Part shown: piece after piece, positions 29,490 to 37,729 of the stretch | How the letters are laid out: every line of letters starts with the position of its first letter | Numbering within the stretch: position 1 is the stretch's first letter | Assembly (NCBI RefSeq): GCF_015477765.1 | Contig: NZ_JADLQQ010000006.1 | Coordinates: forward strand, 1-64,000 | Source: Nocardia transvalensis | GTDB lineage: Bacteria > Actinomycetota > Actinomycetes > Mycobacteriales > Mycobacteriaceae | Direction of reading: 5' to 3' | DNA: 64,000 bases | The notes under the pieces: model-generated | Seen by the model: the letters and a program-made list of their open reading frames with translations, nothing else | What the model was told of the DNA's origin: nothing | Databases searched by the model: none | Made by a program: the position numbers and the translations under genes

Positions 29490-30734
29490 TCAGTAACCCA
29501 CGTACGGTTTGCCCTGTGCAACGGCCGCGACACCTGGCACATCCTGCAACGAGCCATACCGGTCGATCGCGTACCGGGTGGCGGCCACGATGTTGTCGAC
29601 GGGGTTATAGATGTTGCGATGGCCATCAACGGCGTAGGAGTTGAATGTGCTGTCGATGGTCTGCATCAGTCCTTTCGACGAATGTCCAGCAGCCCAGTTG
29701 CTGTCCCATTTGTTTTCGATCAGTGGGTTGCCGGACGATTCGTGCTTGATGATCGTGGCGATCGCGTTCTCATCGATCATCTCAGGCGGATAGCCCATCT
29801 CGATCAGAATCCGCTTGGCCTCCGCAATCCACTGTGCGACATCGCCACTCGGCATCTCCTGCGGCGGTCCGCCACTGACCGGCCCGGAGAACGAGGTGCC
29901 GCCCGCGAAACTCGAGGCACCGCTCCCGCCGCCGTAGGACCCGCCGCCACCGCCTGCGCTGTAGTAACTGCTGGACCCACCCGAAGATGTCCCCCCACTC
30001 ATGAGCTGCGACGCCCCTGCCCCATTCGACACCGGTGCCCCGGCAACCGGAACCTCCGGCGCGGCAACGGAACTGGGGGCGGTCGACGCCGGAGCCGGTG
30101 TCACCCCGCCCGCCCCGGTCACCGGATCGCCCATCCGGTTGTACGCCTGATCGACCTTCGCCTTCGCCTCGCCGACGGCTTTGGTCGCCGCCTCCGCGAC
30201 GATCTCGGCCTGCTTCAGCGCATTGGTGATCGCGCTCTGGTGCTGGGCGGCTTTCAGATCCTCTTCGAGGCTCTTCGTCTGGACCTCGAGGGGATTCAGT
30301 GCGGGCGGGCTGTTCGGGTCGCTGGATGTGCCCTGGTTGTCCCAGTAGGCCTTTCGCGCCGTCGCCGTGACCACTCCGTTGTCGGCGACCTCGAATCCCT
30401 CGGTCGGCGGCGTCTGGTCCGAACCCGGATGCAGCGCCCGATTCCGTGCGTCGAGCACGGCCTGCCTGGCGTTGGTCAGGTTGTCGACCTGATCGGTCAG
30501 GGCCTTCTGCAGCGCGACCAGTGCCTGGCTCACCTCGGAGGCGCGCAGCTTCTCCACGGTCATGCGATCTTCGGCGGCCTTGGCGGCCTTACCTTCCCAC
30601 CCGATTGTCGCCACACTGGTGACGCCTCCGGCGATGGCCGTGTCCAGGTCGGCGAACAGTTTCCCGACGGACGCACCGGCGGTGGCCAGTTGGGCCGGAT
30701 CCCATTTCTCGACGTCGGAGATCGTGAGGGTCAT
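29490..30734 (-). CDS. Transglycosylase (SLT-like) with N-terminal WXG100-like helical domain
   Basis: The 414-residue protein has three parts. Residues 1-200 are helical, WXG100/T7SS-like: TIGWEGKAAKAAEDRM supplies the W-x-G turn, and a long coiled-coil follows. Residues about 205-310 are a Gly/Ser/Pro-rich linker. Residues 315-414 are a lytic-transglycosylase-like domain (IIKHESSGNP with the catalytic Glu, GLMQTIDSTFNSY, then NPVDNIVAATRYAIDRYGS). There is no Sec signal peptide, and the WXG domain suggests type VII export. Its start overlaps the stop of the EspC-like gene by 4 bp (ATGA). It converges on the kinase-lipoprotein operon with 3 bp between. Confidence 0.85.
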   Translation of the reverse strand: MTLTISDVEKWDPAQLATAGASVGKLFADLDTAIAGGVTSVATIGWEGKAAKAAEDRMTVEKLRASEVSQALVALQKALTDQVDNLTNARQAVLDARNRALHPGSDQTPPTEGFEVADNGVVTATARKAYWDNQGTSSDPNSPPALNPLEVQTKSLEEDLKAAQHQSAITNALKQAEIVAEAATKAVGEAKAKVDQAYNRMGDPVTGAGGVTPAPASTAPSSVAAPEVPVAGAPVSNGAGASQLMSGGTSSGGSSSYYSAGGGGGSYGGGSGASSFAGGTSFSGPVSGGPPQEMPSGDVAQWIAEAKRILIEMGYPPEMIDENAIATIIKHESSGNPLIENKWDSNWAAGHSSKGLMQTIDSTFNSYAVDGHRNIYNPVDNIVAATRYAIDRYGSLQDVPGVAAVAQGKPYVGY

Positions 30735-31036
30735 TGGCGCAACCCGACCTTCGCGAGATCATCGGCGAACTGCTCGTCGGTCTGGATGAAAACCTTGCCC
30801 GCCTGCTCGATGCTGTCGGCCAGCGTCGTGAGCCGATCGCCGATGCGGCGCAACGCCTTGTCGACCGAATCCTTGGCCTGCTGGCACGTGGCGTCCCACG
30901 TGGTTCCGGGCAGCGCGGTGGCCGCATTCGCCAAGCCGGAGTTCAGTTTTGCGACGGTGCCCGCTTCGTCGCGGAGATTCTTCGCGAAGGTCACGAGCGT
31001 CCCCGGCTCGAGACGCACGGCGGGTGTGTCACCCAT
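30731..31036 (-). CDS. EspC/WXG100-like small type VII secretion substrate
   Basis: The 101-residue helical protein has the short two-helix form of T7SS substrates: first helix VRLEPGTLVTFAKNLRDEAG, a turn with GTTWDATCQ, and a second helix CQQAKDSVDKALRRIGDRLTTLADSIEQAG. This resembles the EspC-like (ESX secretion-associated) group, which typically precedes a gene for its partner. The partner here is the transglycosylase gene, whose start overlaps this stop. No ESX core component is in the window, so export would need machinery elsewhere. The start ATG 31036 is the only reasonable one. Confidence 0.75.
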   Translation of the reverse strand: MGDTPAVRLEPGTLVTFAKNLRDEAGTVAKLNSGLANAATALPGTTWDATCQQAKDSVDKALRRIGDRLTTLADSIEQAGKVFIQTDEQFADDLAKVGLRQ

Positions 31037-31155
31037 GAGTCCCCCTCATTTGCTCTCTTCAGCGGGCCCAAGCCTAACAAACGCGGCACCTGTGGACACC
31101 CGGTCGCGAAGAGCGGTTAACTTAGGCGCACAGCCCCGGACAGAGAGGTCGATAT

Positions 31156-32130
31156 ATGCGTGCAGCCCAGGTGAGCAAGCTCGAGGGACCGGAAGCCATC
31201 GAGATCGTCGATATTCCGGAGCCCGCGTCGCAGGCGGGTGCAGTGGTCATCGATGTGCATGCGGCGGGGGTGGCATTTCCGGATGTGCTGATGACGCGGG
31301 GGCTGTATCAGATGAAGCCCGAGTTGCCGTTCGTCGTGGGCGGCGAGGTGGCCGGGATCGTGCGCGAGGCACCCGAGGACGCGCATGTGCGGCCGGGTGA
31401 TCGGGTGCTGGCGTTGACGCTGCTCGGCAATGCCATGGCCGAGGTGGCGGTGGCTCCCGTGCAGATGGTGTTCCGGCTGCCGGACAACATCTCCCTGGAG
31501 GCGGGCGCGGGCATCCTGTTCAACGACCTGACCGTGCATTTCTGCCTGCGCAACCGCGGTCGGCTCGCCGCGGGGGAGACCGTGCTGGTGCACGGTGCCG
31601 CGGGCGGTATCGGCACCTCGACGCTGCGGATGGCCGGCGCGCTCGGGGCGGGCCGGGTGATCGCCGTGGTGAGCACCGAGGAGAAGGCGGCGGTGGCACG
31701 GGCGAACGGCGCGACCAATGTGGTGCTCACCGACGGGTGGCTGGCTGCGGTCAAGGAACTGACCGGCGGGCGGGGCGTGGACATCGTGCTCGACCCGGTC
31801 GGCGGTGATCGTTTCACCGACAGCATTCGCTCGCTCGCCTCGGCGGGACGGCTGCTGGTGGTCGGCTTCACCGCGGGGGAGATCCCCATCGTCAAGGTGA
31901 ATCGCCTGCTGCTGAAGAACGTCGAAGTGGTCGGCGCGGCCTGGGGCGAGTGGGTGCTGACGCATCCCGGCTACCTGCAGGAACAGTGGGCGGAGGTGGA
32001 ACCGCTGCTGGCCGCGGGCAAGATCGCGCCCCCGCAGCCGGTGGTCTACCCGCTCGAGCAGGCCGCCGCGGCGGTCGCCTCCCTCGACAACCGGACGGCC
32101 ACCGGCAAGGTCGTGGTCACCCTCCGCTGA
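31156..32130 (+). CDS. NADPH:quinone oxidoreductase-like (zinc-independent MDR) enzyme
   Basis: The 324-residue protein belongs to the medium-chain dehydrogenase/reductase superfamily, quinone oxidoreductase branch. Its N-terminal catalytic fold has AAGVAFPDVLMTRG and PFVVGGEVAG. The nucleotide-binding motif VLVHGAAGGIGTSTLRMAGALGA opens the Rossmann fold, followed by GGRGVDIVLDPVGGDRF. The zinc-binding cysteine cluster of alcohol dehydrogenases is absent. GAGAGG precedes the ATG. It diverges from the EspC-like gene, and repeat copy B follows its stop. Confidence 0.9.
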   Translation: MRAAQVSKLEGPEAIEIVDIPEPASQAGAVVIDVHAAGVAFPDVLMTRGLYQMKPELPFVVGGEVAGIVREAPEDAHVRPGDRVLALTLLGNAMAEVAVAPVQMVFRLPDNISLEAGAGILFNDLTVHFCLRNRGRLAAGETVLVHGAAGGIGTSTLRMAGALGAGRVIAVVSTEEKAAVARANGATNVVLTDGWLAAVKELTGGRGVDIVLDPVGGDRFTDSIRSLASAGRLLVVGFTAGEIPIVKVNRLLLKNVEVVGAAWGEWVLTHPGYLQEQWAEVEPLLAAGKIAPPQPVVYPLEQAAAAVASLDNRTATGKVVVTLR

Positions 32131-32161
32131 ACCCGTGCACCCACCGGTCGCAGGGACCTGG

Positions 32162-32239
32162 CAGCCGCACCCCGTGTACGCATCCGCACCCCTCGCAAGG
32201 CCCTGCAAAGGGTGCGGATGTCAGTAAGGGGTGCGGCTG
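32162..32239. repeat. Dispersed intergenic inverted repeat, copy B
   Basis: Outer arms CAGCCGCACCCC (32162-32173) and GGGGTGCGGCTG (32228-32239) are perfectly complementary. Inner arms CATCCGCACCC (32181-32191) and GGGTGCGGATG (32210-32220) are too. The loop carries AAGGCCCTGC. It is fully nested, with outer plus inner stems, between the oxidoreductase and phosphotransferase genes and on no coding sequence. Confidence 0.9.
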
Positions 32240-32284
32240 TCTGCCAGGGCGAAAAGGCGGCGAGCACTGTCGGTGGCTCCGCAT

Positions 32285-33283
32285 ATGCTGCGACTCGTGC
32301 TGACTCCGCCCGCCGACCTACCGGACGACACCGTTGCCGCCGCCCTGCGCCACTGGGGCATCGAGCCCGTCTCGCTGGAGTATCGGCCGGTCGGTTTCGG
32401 CAGCCACCACTGGGCGGTGGCCGACCGCCGCGGCGAGCGCCGGTTCGTGACCGTCGACGAACTGGATCTGCGCCGCAAATCGCTCGATGATTCCCACACA
32501 GCTGCTTTCGAACGATTGTGCGCGGCCCTCACTACCGCTCGTGCACTGCGGGAGGCGGGGCTGGACTTCGTCGTCGCACCGATTCGTGGCCGCGACGGCA
32601 CAGTCCTGGCACGGATCGGCGACCGCTTCGCACTGGCCTGCTACCCCCATCTCGAGGGGACGAGCTACGACTTCGGCACCTATCGGGACGAGGACCACCG
32701 CCGCGCGGTCTTCGACATGATCGTCGCGGTGCACACCACCCCAGGGTGCGAGCACGCGCAAGCCGACGATTTTGTTATCGCCCACCGGGACGAACTCACC
32801 CTCGCCCTCGCCGACAACCAGGTTCCGGACGCCGGGCCGTATGCCGCCCCGATGCGAGACCTCCTGCACGAGAAAGCGACCGCGATCCGTGCGGAACTGG
32901 CCCGATACGACGAACTCGCCGAACTCGCGCGCGCCGAACCGGAACGCGCGGTGCTCACCCACGGCGAACCGCATCCGGCCAATACGATGCGCATCGCCGA
33001 GGGCTGGCGGCTCATCGACTGGGATACCGCCCTGATCGCGCCCCCGGAACGCGATCTGTGGGACCTCGACCCCGATGACGGCTCGCTGCTGACCGCTTAC
33101 GCGCAGGCGACCGGCACGACCCTGCGCCCCGAGCTGCTCGAGTTGTACCGCCGCCGTTGGGATCTCGCCGACGTGGCCGAATACGTCCACCGCTTCCGCC
33201 ACCCGCACACCGGCTCCGAGGACGATGTCGAATCCTGGAAAGGGTTGCGACAGATCGTCTCCGACCTCGCCGACCGGACCTGA
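32285..33283 (+). CDS. Aminoglycoside-phosphotransferase-fold kinase
   Basis: The 332-residue product has the APH/choline-kinase fold: Brenner-type motif LTHGEPHPANTM with the catalytic Asp replaced by Glu (HGE in place of HGD), and metal-binding IDWDTALIAPPERDLW. Some aminoglycoside kinase relatives use the HGE form. The start ATG 32285 is favoured over an upstream in-frame ATG that lies inside repeat copy B. Substrate is unknown: sugar, choline or drug phosphorylation are all possible. No resistance phenotype should be assumed. Confidence 0.82.
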   Translation: MLRLVLTPPADLPDDTVAAALRHWGIEPVSLEYRPVGFGSHHWAVADRRGERRFVTVDELDLRRKSLDDSHTAAFERLCAALTTARALREAGLDFVVAPIRGRDGTVLARIGDRFALACYPHLEGTSYDFGTYRDEDHRRAVFDMIVAVHTTPGCEHAQADDFVIAHRDELTLALADNQVPDAGPYAAPMRDLLHEKATAIRAELARYDELAELARAEPERAVLTHGEPHPANTMRIAEGWRLIDWDTALIAPPERDLWDLDPDDGSLLTAYAQATGTTLRPELLELYRRRWDLADVAEYVHRFRHPHTGSEDDVESWKGLRQIVSDLADRT

Positions 33284-33307
33284 CCCGCTCCACCCGAAAG
33301 GCCGCCC

Positions 33308-34429
33308 ATGACCGCCGATCTCGTGCCCAACAGAGTGCTCAACCGCACCCTGCTGGCCCGCCAGCATCTGCTGCACCGCACCACGCTGTCGGTCGCCGAG
33401 ATGTGCGAGCATCTGATCGGCCTGCAGGCACAGGACGTGCCGCCGCCGTTCGTCGGGTTGTGGAGTCGCATAGCCGATTTCGAGCCCGGCACCGTGTCCT
33501 CGGGCCTGACCGACCGCTCGCTGGTGCGAATCACGTTGATGCGAGGCACCATTCACATGGTCACGCCCGCGGACGCGCTGCGCATCGCCCCGCATATCCA
33601 GCCGGAGCTGGAAAAGGTCCCGTTCCGCAAGGGTTTCAACTACGGTGCCATGGTCGGCCTCGACCCGGAGGAGGTACGACGCCGCGGCGAACAGGTGCTG
33701 GGCGACGAGCCGATGCCCGCGGCCGAGCTGCGGGCGCGGGCGGCCGAGCTGTATCCCGACCGGGATCCGGGCGCGGTCGTGCAGACCTGGCTCTACCAAC
33801 TGCCGGTCCTGCAGACCCCGCCGCGCGGGCTGTGGAAGAACAACAGCCGACCGGTGTGGTCGCGCATCGAACCGTGGCTGGGCGCCCCGCTCGACCCGTC
33901 GTATCCCCTGGAAGAGTTGGTGATTCGCTATCTGCGCGCCTTCGGCCCGGCCACCACGATGGACGTGCAGACCTGGTCGAAACTACTCGGCATCAAGGAG
34001 GCGATGGCGCGGCTCGGCGACCGCGTCCGCACCTACACCGATGAGCGCGGCCGCACCCTCTACGACGCCGCCGACGCCGAACTCGCCGATCCGGACCAGC
34101 CCGCGCCCGTGCGCTATCTGGGCTGGTACGACAACATCGTACTGTCGCACCAGGACCGCAGCCGGATCGTGCCCGACGCCGCCGCGCCTCCGCTGCAGTA
34201 CCTGGCCACCCAGGTCTCGCCCATCCTGGTCGACGGCTATCTGTCCGGCATCTACAAGATCTTCACCGATCGCACCCGCGCCCGGCTGCGCATCGTCCCC
34301 GGACGCACGTGGTCGGCCGCCGAGCGCAAGGACGTGGAAGCGGAAGGCCTTGCACTGCTGGGCTTTCTGGAGGCCGACCGGGAGCCGAGCATCGAAATCC
34401 TGGCACCCGGCCAAAAGCTCGCCGGGTGA
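33308..34429 (+). CDS. Winged-helix DNA-binding domain protein (HTH_42 type)
   Basis: The 373-residue protein belongs to the winged helix DNA-binding domain family related to YcaQ/AlkX DNA glycosylases: LLARQHLLHRTTLSVAEMCEHLIGLQAQ at the start, RITLMRGTIHMVTP, GPATTMDVQTWSKLLG in the centre, and GWYDNIVLSHQDRSRIV plus LVDGYLSGIYKI near the end. Relatives unhook DNA crosslinks or alkylated bases, but this subgroup is mostly uncharacterised. It follows the phosphotransferase gene by 24 bp, so the two probably form an operon. The stop region is part of a 23-bp repeat. Confidence 0.82.
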   Translation: MTADLVPNRVLNRTLLARQHLLHRTTLSVAEMCEHLIGLQAQDVPPPFVGLWSRIADFEPGTVSSGLTDRSLVRITLMRGTIHMVTPADALRIAPHIQPELEKVPFRKGFNYGAMVGLDPEEVRRRGEQVLGDEPMPAAELRARAAELYPDRDPGAVVQTWLYQLPVLQTPPRGLWKNNSRPVWSRIEPWLGAPLDPSYPLEELVIRYLRAFGPATTMDVQTWSKLLGIKEAMARLGDRVRTYTDERGRTLYDAADAELADPDQPAPVRYLGWYDNIVLSHQDRSRIVPDAAAPPLQYLATQVSPILVDGYLSGIYKIFTDRTRARLRIVPGRTWSAAERKDVEAEGLALLGFLEADREPSIEILAPGQKLAG

Positions 34430-34486
34430 CGAAGGGTGACCTCGCCGGGTGACGAAGGGCGACCTCGCCGGGTGACGACGGCTCAG
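34418..34486 (+). repeat. 23-bp tandem repeat containing a stop codon
   Basis: CTCGCCGGGTGACGAAGGGTGAC begins at 34418, 34441 and 34464. The first unit holds the last codons and TGA stop of the winged-helix gene (LAG then stop), and the last unit runs into the end of the convergent Lrp gene. Slippage here duplicated a gene's terminus without altering its product. Confidence 0.85.
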
Positions 34487-35004
34487 GACCCCGCGTTGCG
34501 GTAGGCGGGGGCCTTGCTCGTCCCGGCCGGGGTCAGGGTGCGCAGCAGGGGCAGCGCGCGGTGCGCGACCACCGTCGACAGCACGATCACGCTGTGCGAC
34601 CGCACCACCGCGGCGCTGCGGTCGATGCTCAGCAGCACCGTCTGCAGCCCGGCATGCGAGTCGGCGCCGATCCGGCACAGCACATCCCCCGATCCGGTGG
34701 TCGCGTACGCTTCCAGCACGCCGGGGATCGACTCCAGGTCCGCGGCGACCGCCTCCAGCGCGCCCTGGGCGATCTCCAAGGTCACGAAGGCTTGCACATC
34801 GAAGCCGGCCGCGGTGACATCGATGTGCGGATCATAGGAGGCGATGACCCCCGATTCCTCCATGCGGGCGATCCGCGACTGCACCGTCGCGCGGGCCACC
34901 CGGGTGCGACGGGACAGTTCGAGAATGCCCGCCTTCTGGTACTCGTGCATGGCCGTCAGGATCGCCAGGTCCAGTTCGTCAAGCTTCGCGGCAGTGCGCC
35001 CCAT
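34483..35004 (-). CDS. Lrp/AsnC-family transcriptional regulator
   Basis: The 173-residue protein has the Lrp layout: winged helix-turn-helix (LDELDLAILTAMHEYQKAGILELSRRTRVARATVQSRI) followed by the RAM-type effector domain (VTLEIAQGALEAVAADLESIPGVLEAY, then TTGSGDVLCRIGADSHAGLQTVLL). It is divergent from hppD with 137 bp between starts, and that gap holds a palindromic site. Lrp proteins next to hppD typically respond to tyrosine or other aromatic amino acids, which suggests it controls hppD. Confidence 0.93.
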   Translation of the reverse strand: MGRTAAKLDELDLAILTAMHEYQKAGILELSRRTRVARATVQSRIARMEESGVIASYDPHIDVTAAGFDVQAFVTLEIAQGALEAVAADLESIPGVLEAYATTGSGDVLCRIGADSHAGLQTVLLSIDRSAAVVRSHSVIVLSTVVAHRALPLLRTLTPAGTSKAPAYRNAGS

Positions 35005-35062
35005 TGGTCCTCTTCCTCAGCTCGCGGTGATCTATTCAAATTGTCCAGCACACGGCCCGACT

Positions 35063-35080
35063 TGGTGACGTAATTCACCA
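35063..35080. promoter_or_regulatory. Lrp/AsnC-type inverted repeat ahead of hppD
   Basis: TGGTGA (35063-35068) and TCACCA (35075-35080) are a perfect inverted repeat around an AT-containing CGTAAT, 62-79 bp before the hppD start. Position and type fit an Lrp/AsnC operator shared by the divergent genes. Confidence 0.55.
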
Positions 35081-35141
35081 CGGTGTCTATCGAATTTCGG
35101 CGATATTGCTCAGTCTTGCGGTCCGGCGATTACCTAGGTGC

Positions 35142-36344
35142 ATGACTACCGAGCACCTTCCCAGGGACACCCGGTCCGCAGCGCCCAGCGACGATGACCT
35201 GCGCCGCCTCGTCGGCCTGGTCGACCACGACCCGGACAGCGATCCGTTCCCGGTCATCGGGTGGGACGCGCTGGTGTGGGTGGTCGGCAATGCCACCCAG
35301 TTCGCGCACTATCTGGAGTCGGCCTTCGGGATGCGGTTGGAGGCCTACGCCGGTCCCGAGACCGGCAATCGCGATCACAAGTCCTTCGTGCTGCGCAGCG
35401 GAAGTGCGCGATTCGTGGTCAAGGGTGCCGTGGATCCCGAGAGCCCGCTGGTGACCCACCACGACCGGCACGGTGACGGCATCGTCGACATCGCGCTCGA
35501 GGTTCCCGATGTCGACAAGTGCGTCGAGTGGGCGCGCACCCACGGCGCCACCGTTCTGGTCGAACCCCACGACGAGACCGATGAGTTCGGCACGGTTCGA
35601 TCGGCCGCGCTGGCCACCTACGGCGAGACCCGGCACACGCTGGTCGACCGGTCCCGCTACGAAGGCCCCTATCTGCCGGGCTACATCTTCAGGCGCTCCA
35701 CCTACGTGCCCCGCGAGGGTGCGCCGAAGCGGCTCTTCCAGGCGATCGACCACGTGGTCGGCAATGTCGAGCTCGGCAAGATGGACGAGTGGGTGGAGTT
35801 CTACCGCAACGTCATGGGCTTCCAGAACATGGCCGAATTCGTCGGTGACGACATCGCCACCGAGTACTCGGCGCTGATGAGCAAGGTCGTCGCCAACGGC
35901 AACCATCGCGTGAAGTTCCCCCTCAACGAACCGGCGGTGGGGCGCAAGAAGTCTCAGATCGACGAGTACCTCGAGTTCTATCGCGGCCCGGGCGTGCAGC
36001 ACATCGCCCTGGCCACCGGCGACATCCTCACCACCGTCGACGCGCTGCGCCGTGAGGGCATCGAATTCCTCGCCACCCCCGACGCCTACTACGAGGACCC
36101 CGAACTGCGTGCCCGCATCGGCCACGTCCGCGTCCCGGTGGAGGAACTGCAGTCCCGCGGCATCCTGGTCGACCGCGACGAGGACGGCTACCTTCTCCAG
36201 ATCTTCTGCCGCCCCCTCACCGACCGTCCCACCGTCTTCTTCGAACTCATCGAACGCCACGGCTCCCTAGGCTTCGGCAAGGGCAACTTCAAGGCCCTCT
36301 TCCAAGCTATCGAACGCGAACAAGAGGCCCGCGGCAACCTCTGA
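35142..36344 (+). CDS. hppD: 4-hydroxyphenylpyruvate dioxygenase
   Basis: This iron(II) dioxygenase converts 4-hydroxyphenylpyruvate to homogentisate in tyrosine breakdown. The 400-residue product starts at ATG 35142 (MTTEHLPRD). It has two vicinal-oxygen-chelate domains. The iron ligands are visible: His in AIDHVVGNVE, His in VQHIALATGD, Glu in VFFELIERHG. The tail GFGKGNFKALFQAIEREQ is the family's C-terminal gate helix. No fumarylacetoacetate pathway gene is adjacent. Regulation by the divergent Lrp protein is likely. Confidence 0.97.
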   Translation: MTTEHLPRDTRSAAPSDDDLRRLVGLVDHDPDSDPFPVIGWDALVWVVGNATQFAHYLESAFGMRLEAYAGPETGNRDHKSFVLRSGSARFVVKGAVDPESPLVTHHDRHGDGIVDIALEVPDVDKCVEWARTHGATVLVEPHDETDEFGTVRSAALATYGETRHTLVDRSRYEGPYLPGYIFRRSTYVPREGAPKRLFQAIDHVVGNVELGKMDEWVEFYRNVMGFQNMAEFVGDDIATEYSALMSKVVANGNHRVKFPLNEPAVGRKKSQIDEYLEFYRGPGVQHIALATGDILTTVDALRREGIEFLATPDAYYEDPELRARIGHVRVPVEELQSRGILVDRDEDGYLLQIFCRPLTDRPTVFFELIERHGSLGFGKGNFKALFQAIEREQEARGNL

Positions 36345-36402
36345 CTCTCCCCAAAAACATGGGAGGGCCAGGGTGTTGATGGCTCTGTGAGGGCTGAGTC
36401 GT

Positions 36403-36512
36403 CGATAGCCCCGGCGGCTCAGCCCGCGGTAGCCTCGGCGGCTCAGCTCTCGATAGCCCCGGCGGCCCAGCTCTTGAATGCCCGGCGGCTCAGCTCTCGA
36501 ATGCCCCCGGCA
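36403..36512 (+). repeat. 24-bp tandem repeat after hppD
   Basis: Units of the type CGATAGCCCCGGCGGCTCAG begin at 36403, 36427, 36451, 36475 and 36498 (the fourth is one base short). The array lies in the 235-bp gap after hppD and runs into a terminator. No open frame across it looks like a gene. Confidence 0.85.
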
Positions 36513-36529
36513 TGCTTTTGGCCGGGGGC
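36503..36529 (+). terminator. Terminator after hppD
   Basis: GCCCCCGGC (36503-36511) pairs with GCCGGGGGC (36521-36529) around ATGCTTTTG, followed by TTCGTTT. It is the last element of the 24-bp repeat array and probably ends the hppD transcript. Confidence 0.7.
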
Positions 36530-36579
36530 TTCGTTTGCGTGGCCGGAATGGGTGGGCGGATCACAGTAGAGTGCGGGTT

Positions 36580-37113
36580 ATGCGGAGGATCTCGGCGGCT
36601 GTTGTCACGGGGGTGGCGATGGCAGCGCTGTTGACGGCGTGTGGGGGCGGTGGGGAGTCGGATGATGGTGCGACGCCGGTGCGGCCGCCGATGAAGGTGG
36701 CGGCGCTGGGGCCATTCGTGGGCGAGTGCGGGCATGTCACCGATGACGAGGTGCGTGACCTGGGGGGCCTGGCGCAGATCTCGCATGTCTACAAGAACTC
36801 GGTGGGGTGCAATTGGCAGGGCGGCGGAATCGACGGTCCGTCGGTGACTTTCGCGTCCTACCGCGGCAGCCCGATCGAGCGGGAGCGCGCCTGGGTCACG
36901 GCGCAGGGGCGCAATCCGGAGACCATCGACGTCGGCGGCAAGACCGGGTTCCAAGCCGTGGATCTGATGTCGGGCATCTGCGATCTGGCGGTCCAACTCG
37001 GCGACGACTTCTTCGAGTGGTCGACCTACGGGGGTGCGTTCGGGCAGCCGAGCCCGACCCCGTGCGACAAGAATCGCAAACTGGCCGAGCTGACGGTGCA
37101 GCGATTGAAATGA
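36580..37113 (+). CDS. DUF3558-type lipoprotein
   Basis: The 177-residue product starts at ATG 36580, 7 nt after a TAGAGT -10 box (36567-36572), so it is likely leaderless. It has a signal peptide with lipobox LLTAC (Cys about 23). The mature part has the spaced cysteines typical of DUF3558 (GECGHV, VGCNWQGGG, SGICDLAV, and a terminal PCDKNRKLAELTVQRL). It is a surface lipoprotein of unknown function, common in mycolata. The stop overlaps the next, related gene by 4 bp. Confidence 0.85.
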   Translation: MRRISAAVVTGVAMAALLTACGGGGESDDGATPVRPPMKVAALGPFVGECGHVTDDEVRDLGGLAQISHVYKNSVGCNWQGGGIDGPSVTFASYRGSPIERERAWVTAQGRNPETIDVGGKTGFQAVDLMSGICDLAVQLGDDFFEWSTYGGAFGQPSPTPCDKNRKLAELTVQRLK

Positions 37114-37655
37114 GGCGCGCAATGGGAGCACGAGCCGCGGTCACGGCGTTCGTCGCGTTCGCCGTCCTGGCCACGACCGCAGGATGCGGACGCACCGTGT
37201 CCGGCACCGCCGAGCCCGCCGGCGGCAGCGGCGTGAACATGAACTTCGACAAGCTGCTGCGCGAGTGCGAGGTGGTGTCGCAGCCCGAGATCGCCAAGGC
37301 CACCGGCGCGCAGGAGGTCATGGGCTCCTTCAACGGCGCGGTGTGCATGTGGAATCTCGTCGGCGCGCCCGGCGGCGACGCCATGGCCACGCTGAACTGG
37401 TACGAGATGGGTACCCTGACCACCGAGAAACAGAACAACGACAGGCTGGGTTACATCACCACCGACGCCAATGTGCAGGGGCGGCGCTCGATCCAGGTAC
37501 AACGGCCCAACGACCCCGACTCCTGCGGCGTGATGGCACCGGCGGCCGACACCGGCATCATCGGCTGGTGGGTCAACTATCGGCCCGGCGCACACCCGAA
37601 TCCGTGCGATCCGGCCAAGAAACTGGCAGAGTTGACTCTGAACCTTGCCCGCTAG
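37110..37655 (+). CDS. DUF3558-type lipoprotein, paralogue
   Basis: This 181-residue product has lipobox TTAGC (Cys about 26), then RECEVV, AVCMWN, DSCGVM and NPCDPAKKLAELTLNLAR, matching the cysteine pattern of the gene before it. The pair is a tandem duplication that has diverged widely but keeps the C-terminal KLAELT helix. The start is ATG 37110 (ATGA overlap); ATG 37122 is possible. Confidence 0.85.
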   Translation: MRRAMGARAAVTAFVAFAVLATTAGCGRTVSGTAEPAGGSGVNMNFDKLLRECEVVSQPEIAKATGAQEVMGSFNGAVCMWNLVGAPGGDAMATLNWYEMGTLTTEKQNNDRLGYITTDANVQGRRSIQVQRPNDPDSCGVMAPAADTGIIGWWVNYRPGAHPNPCDPAKKLAELTLNLAR

Positions 37656-37699
37656 ATCGCATATCTTCGCCCGTGCGCGCGTACCACGGGGCACCCGCT

Positions 37700-37729
37700 T
37701 TTGCCCCCCGCCGCGCCGACGGGTATCGT
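37700..37729 (+). promoter_or_regulatory. Candidate promoter of the rpsL operon
   Basis: TTGCCC (37701-37706) and TATCGT (37724-37729) are 17 bp apart in the 296-bp gap before rpsL. This would give a leader of about 215 nt. A GC-rich AT-poor leader follows, with no strong hairpin noticed. Confidence 0.45.
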
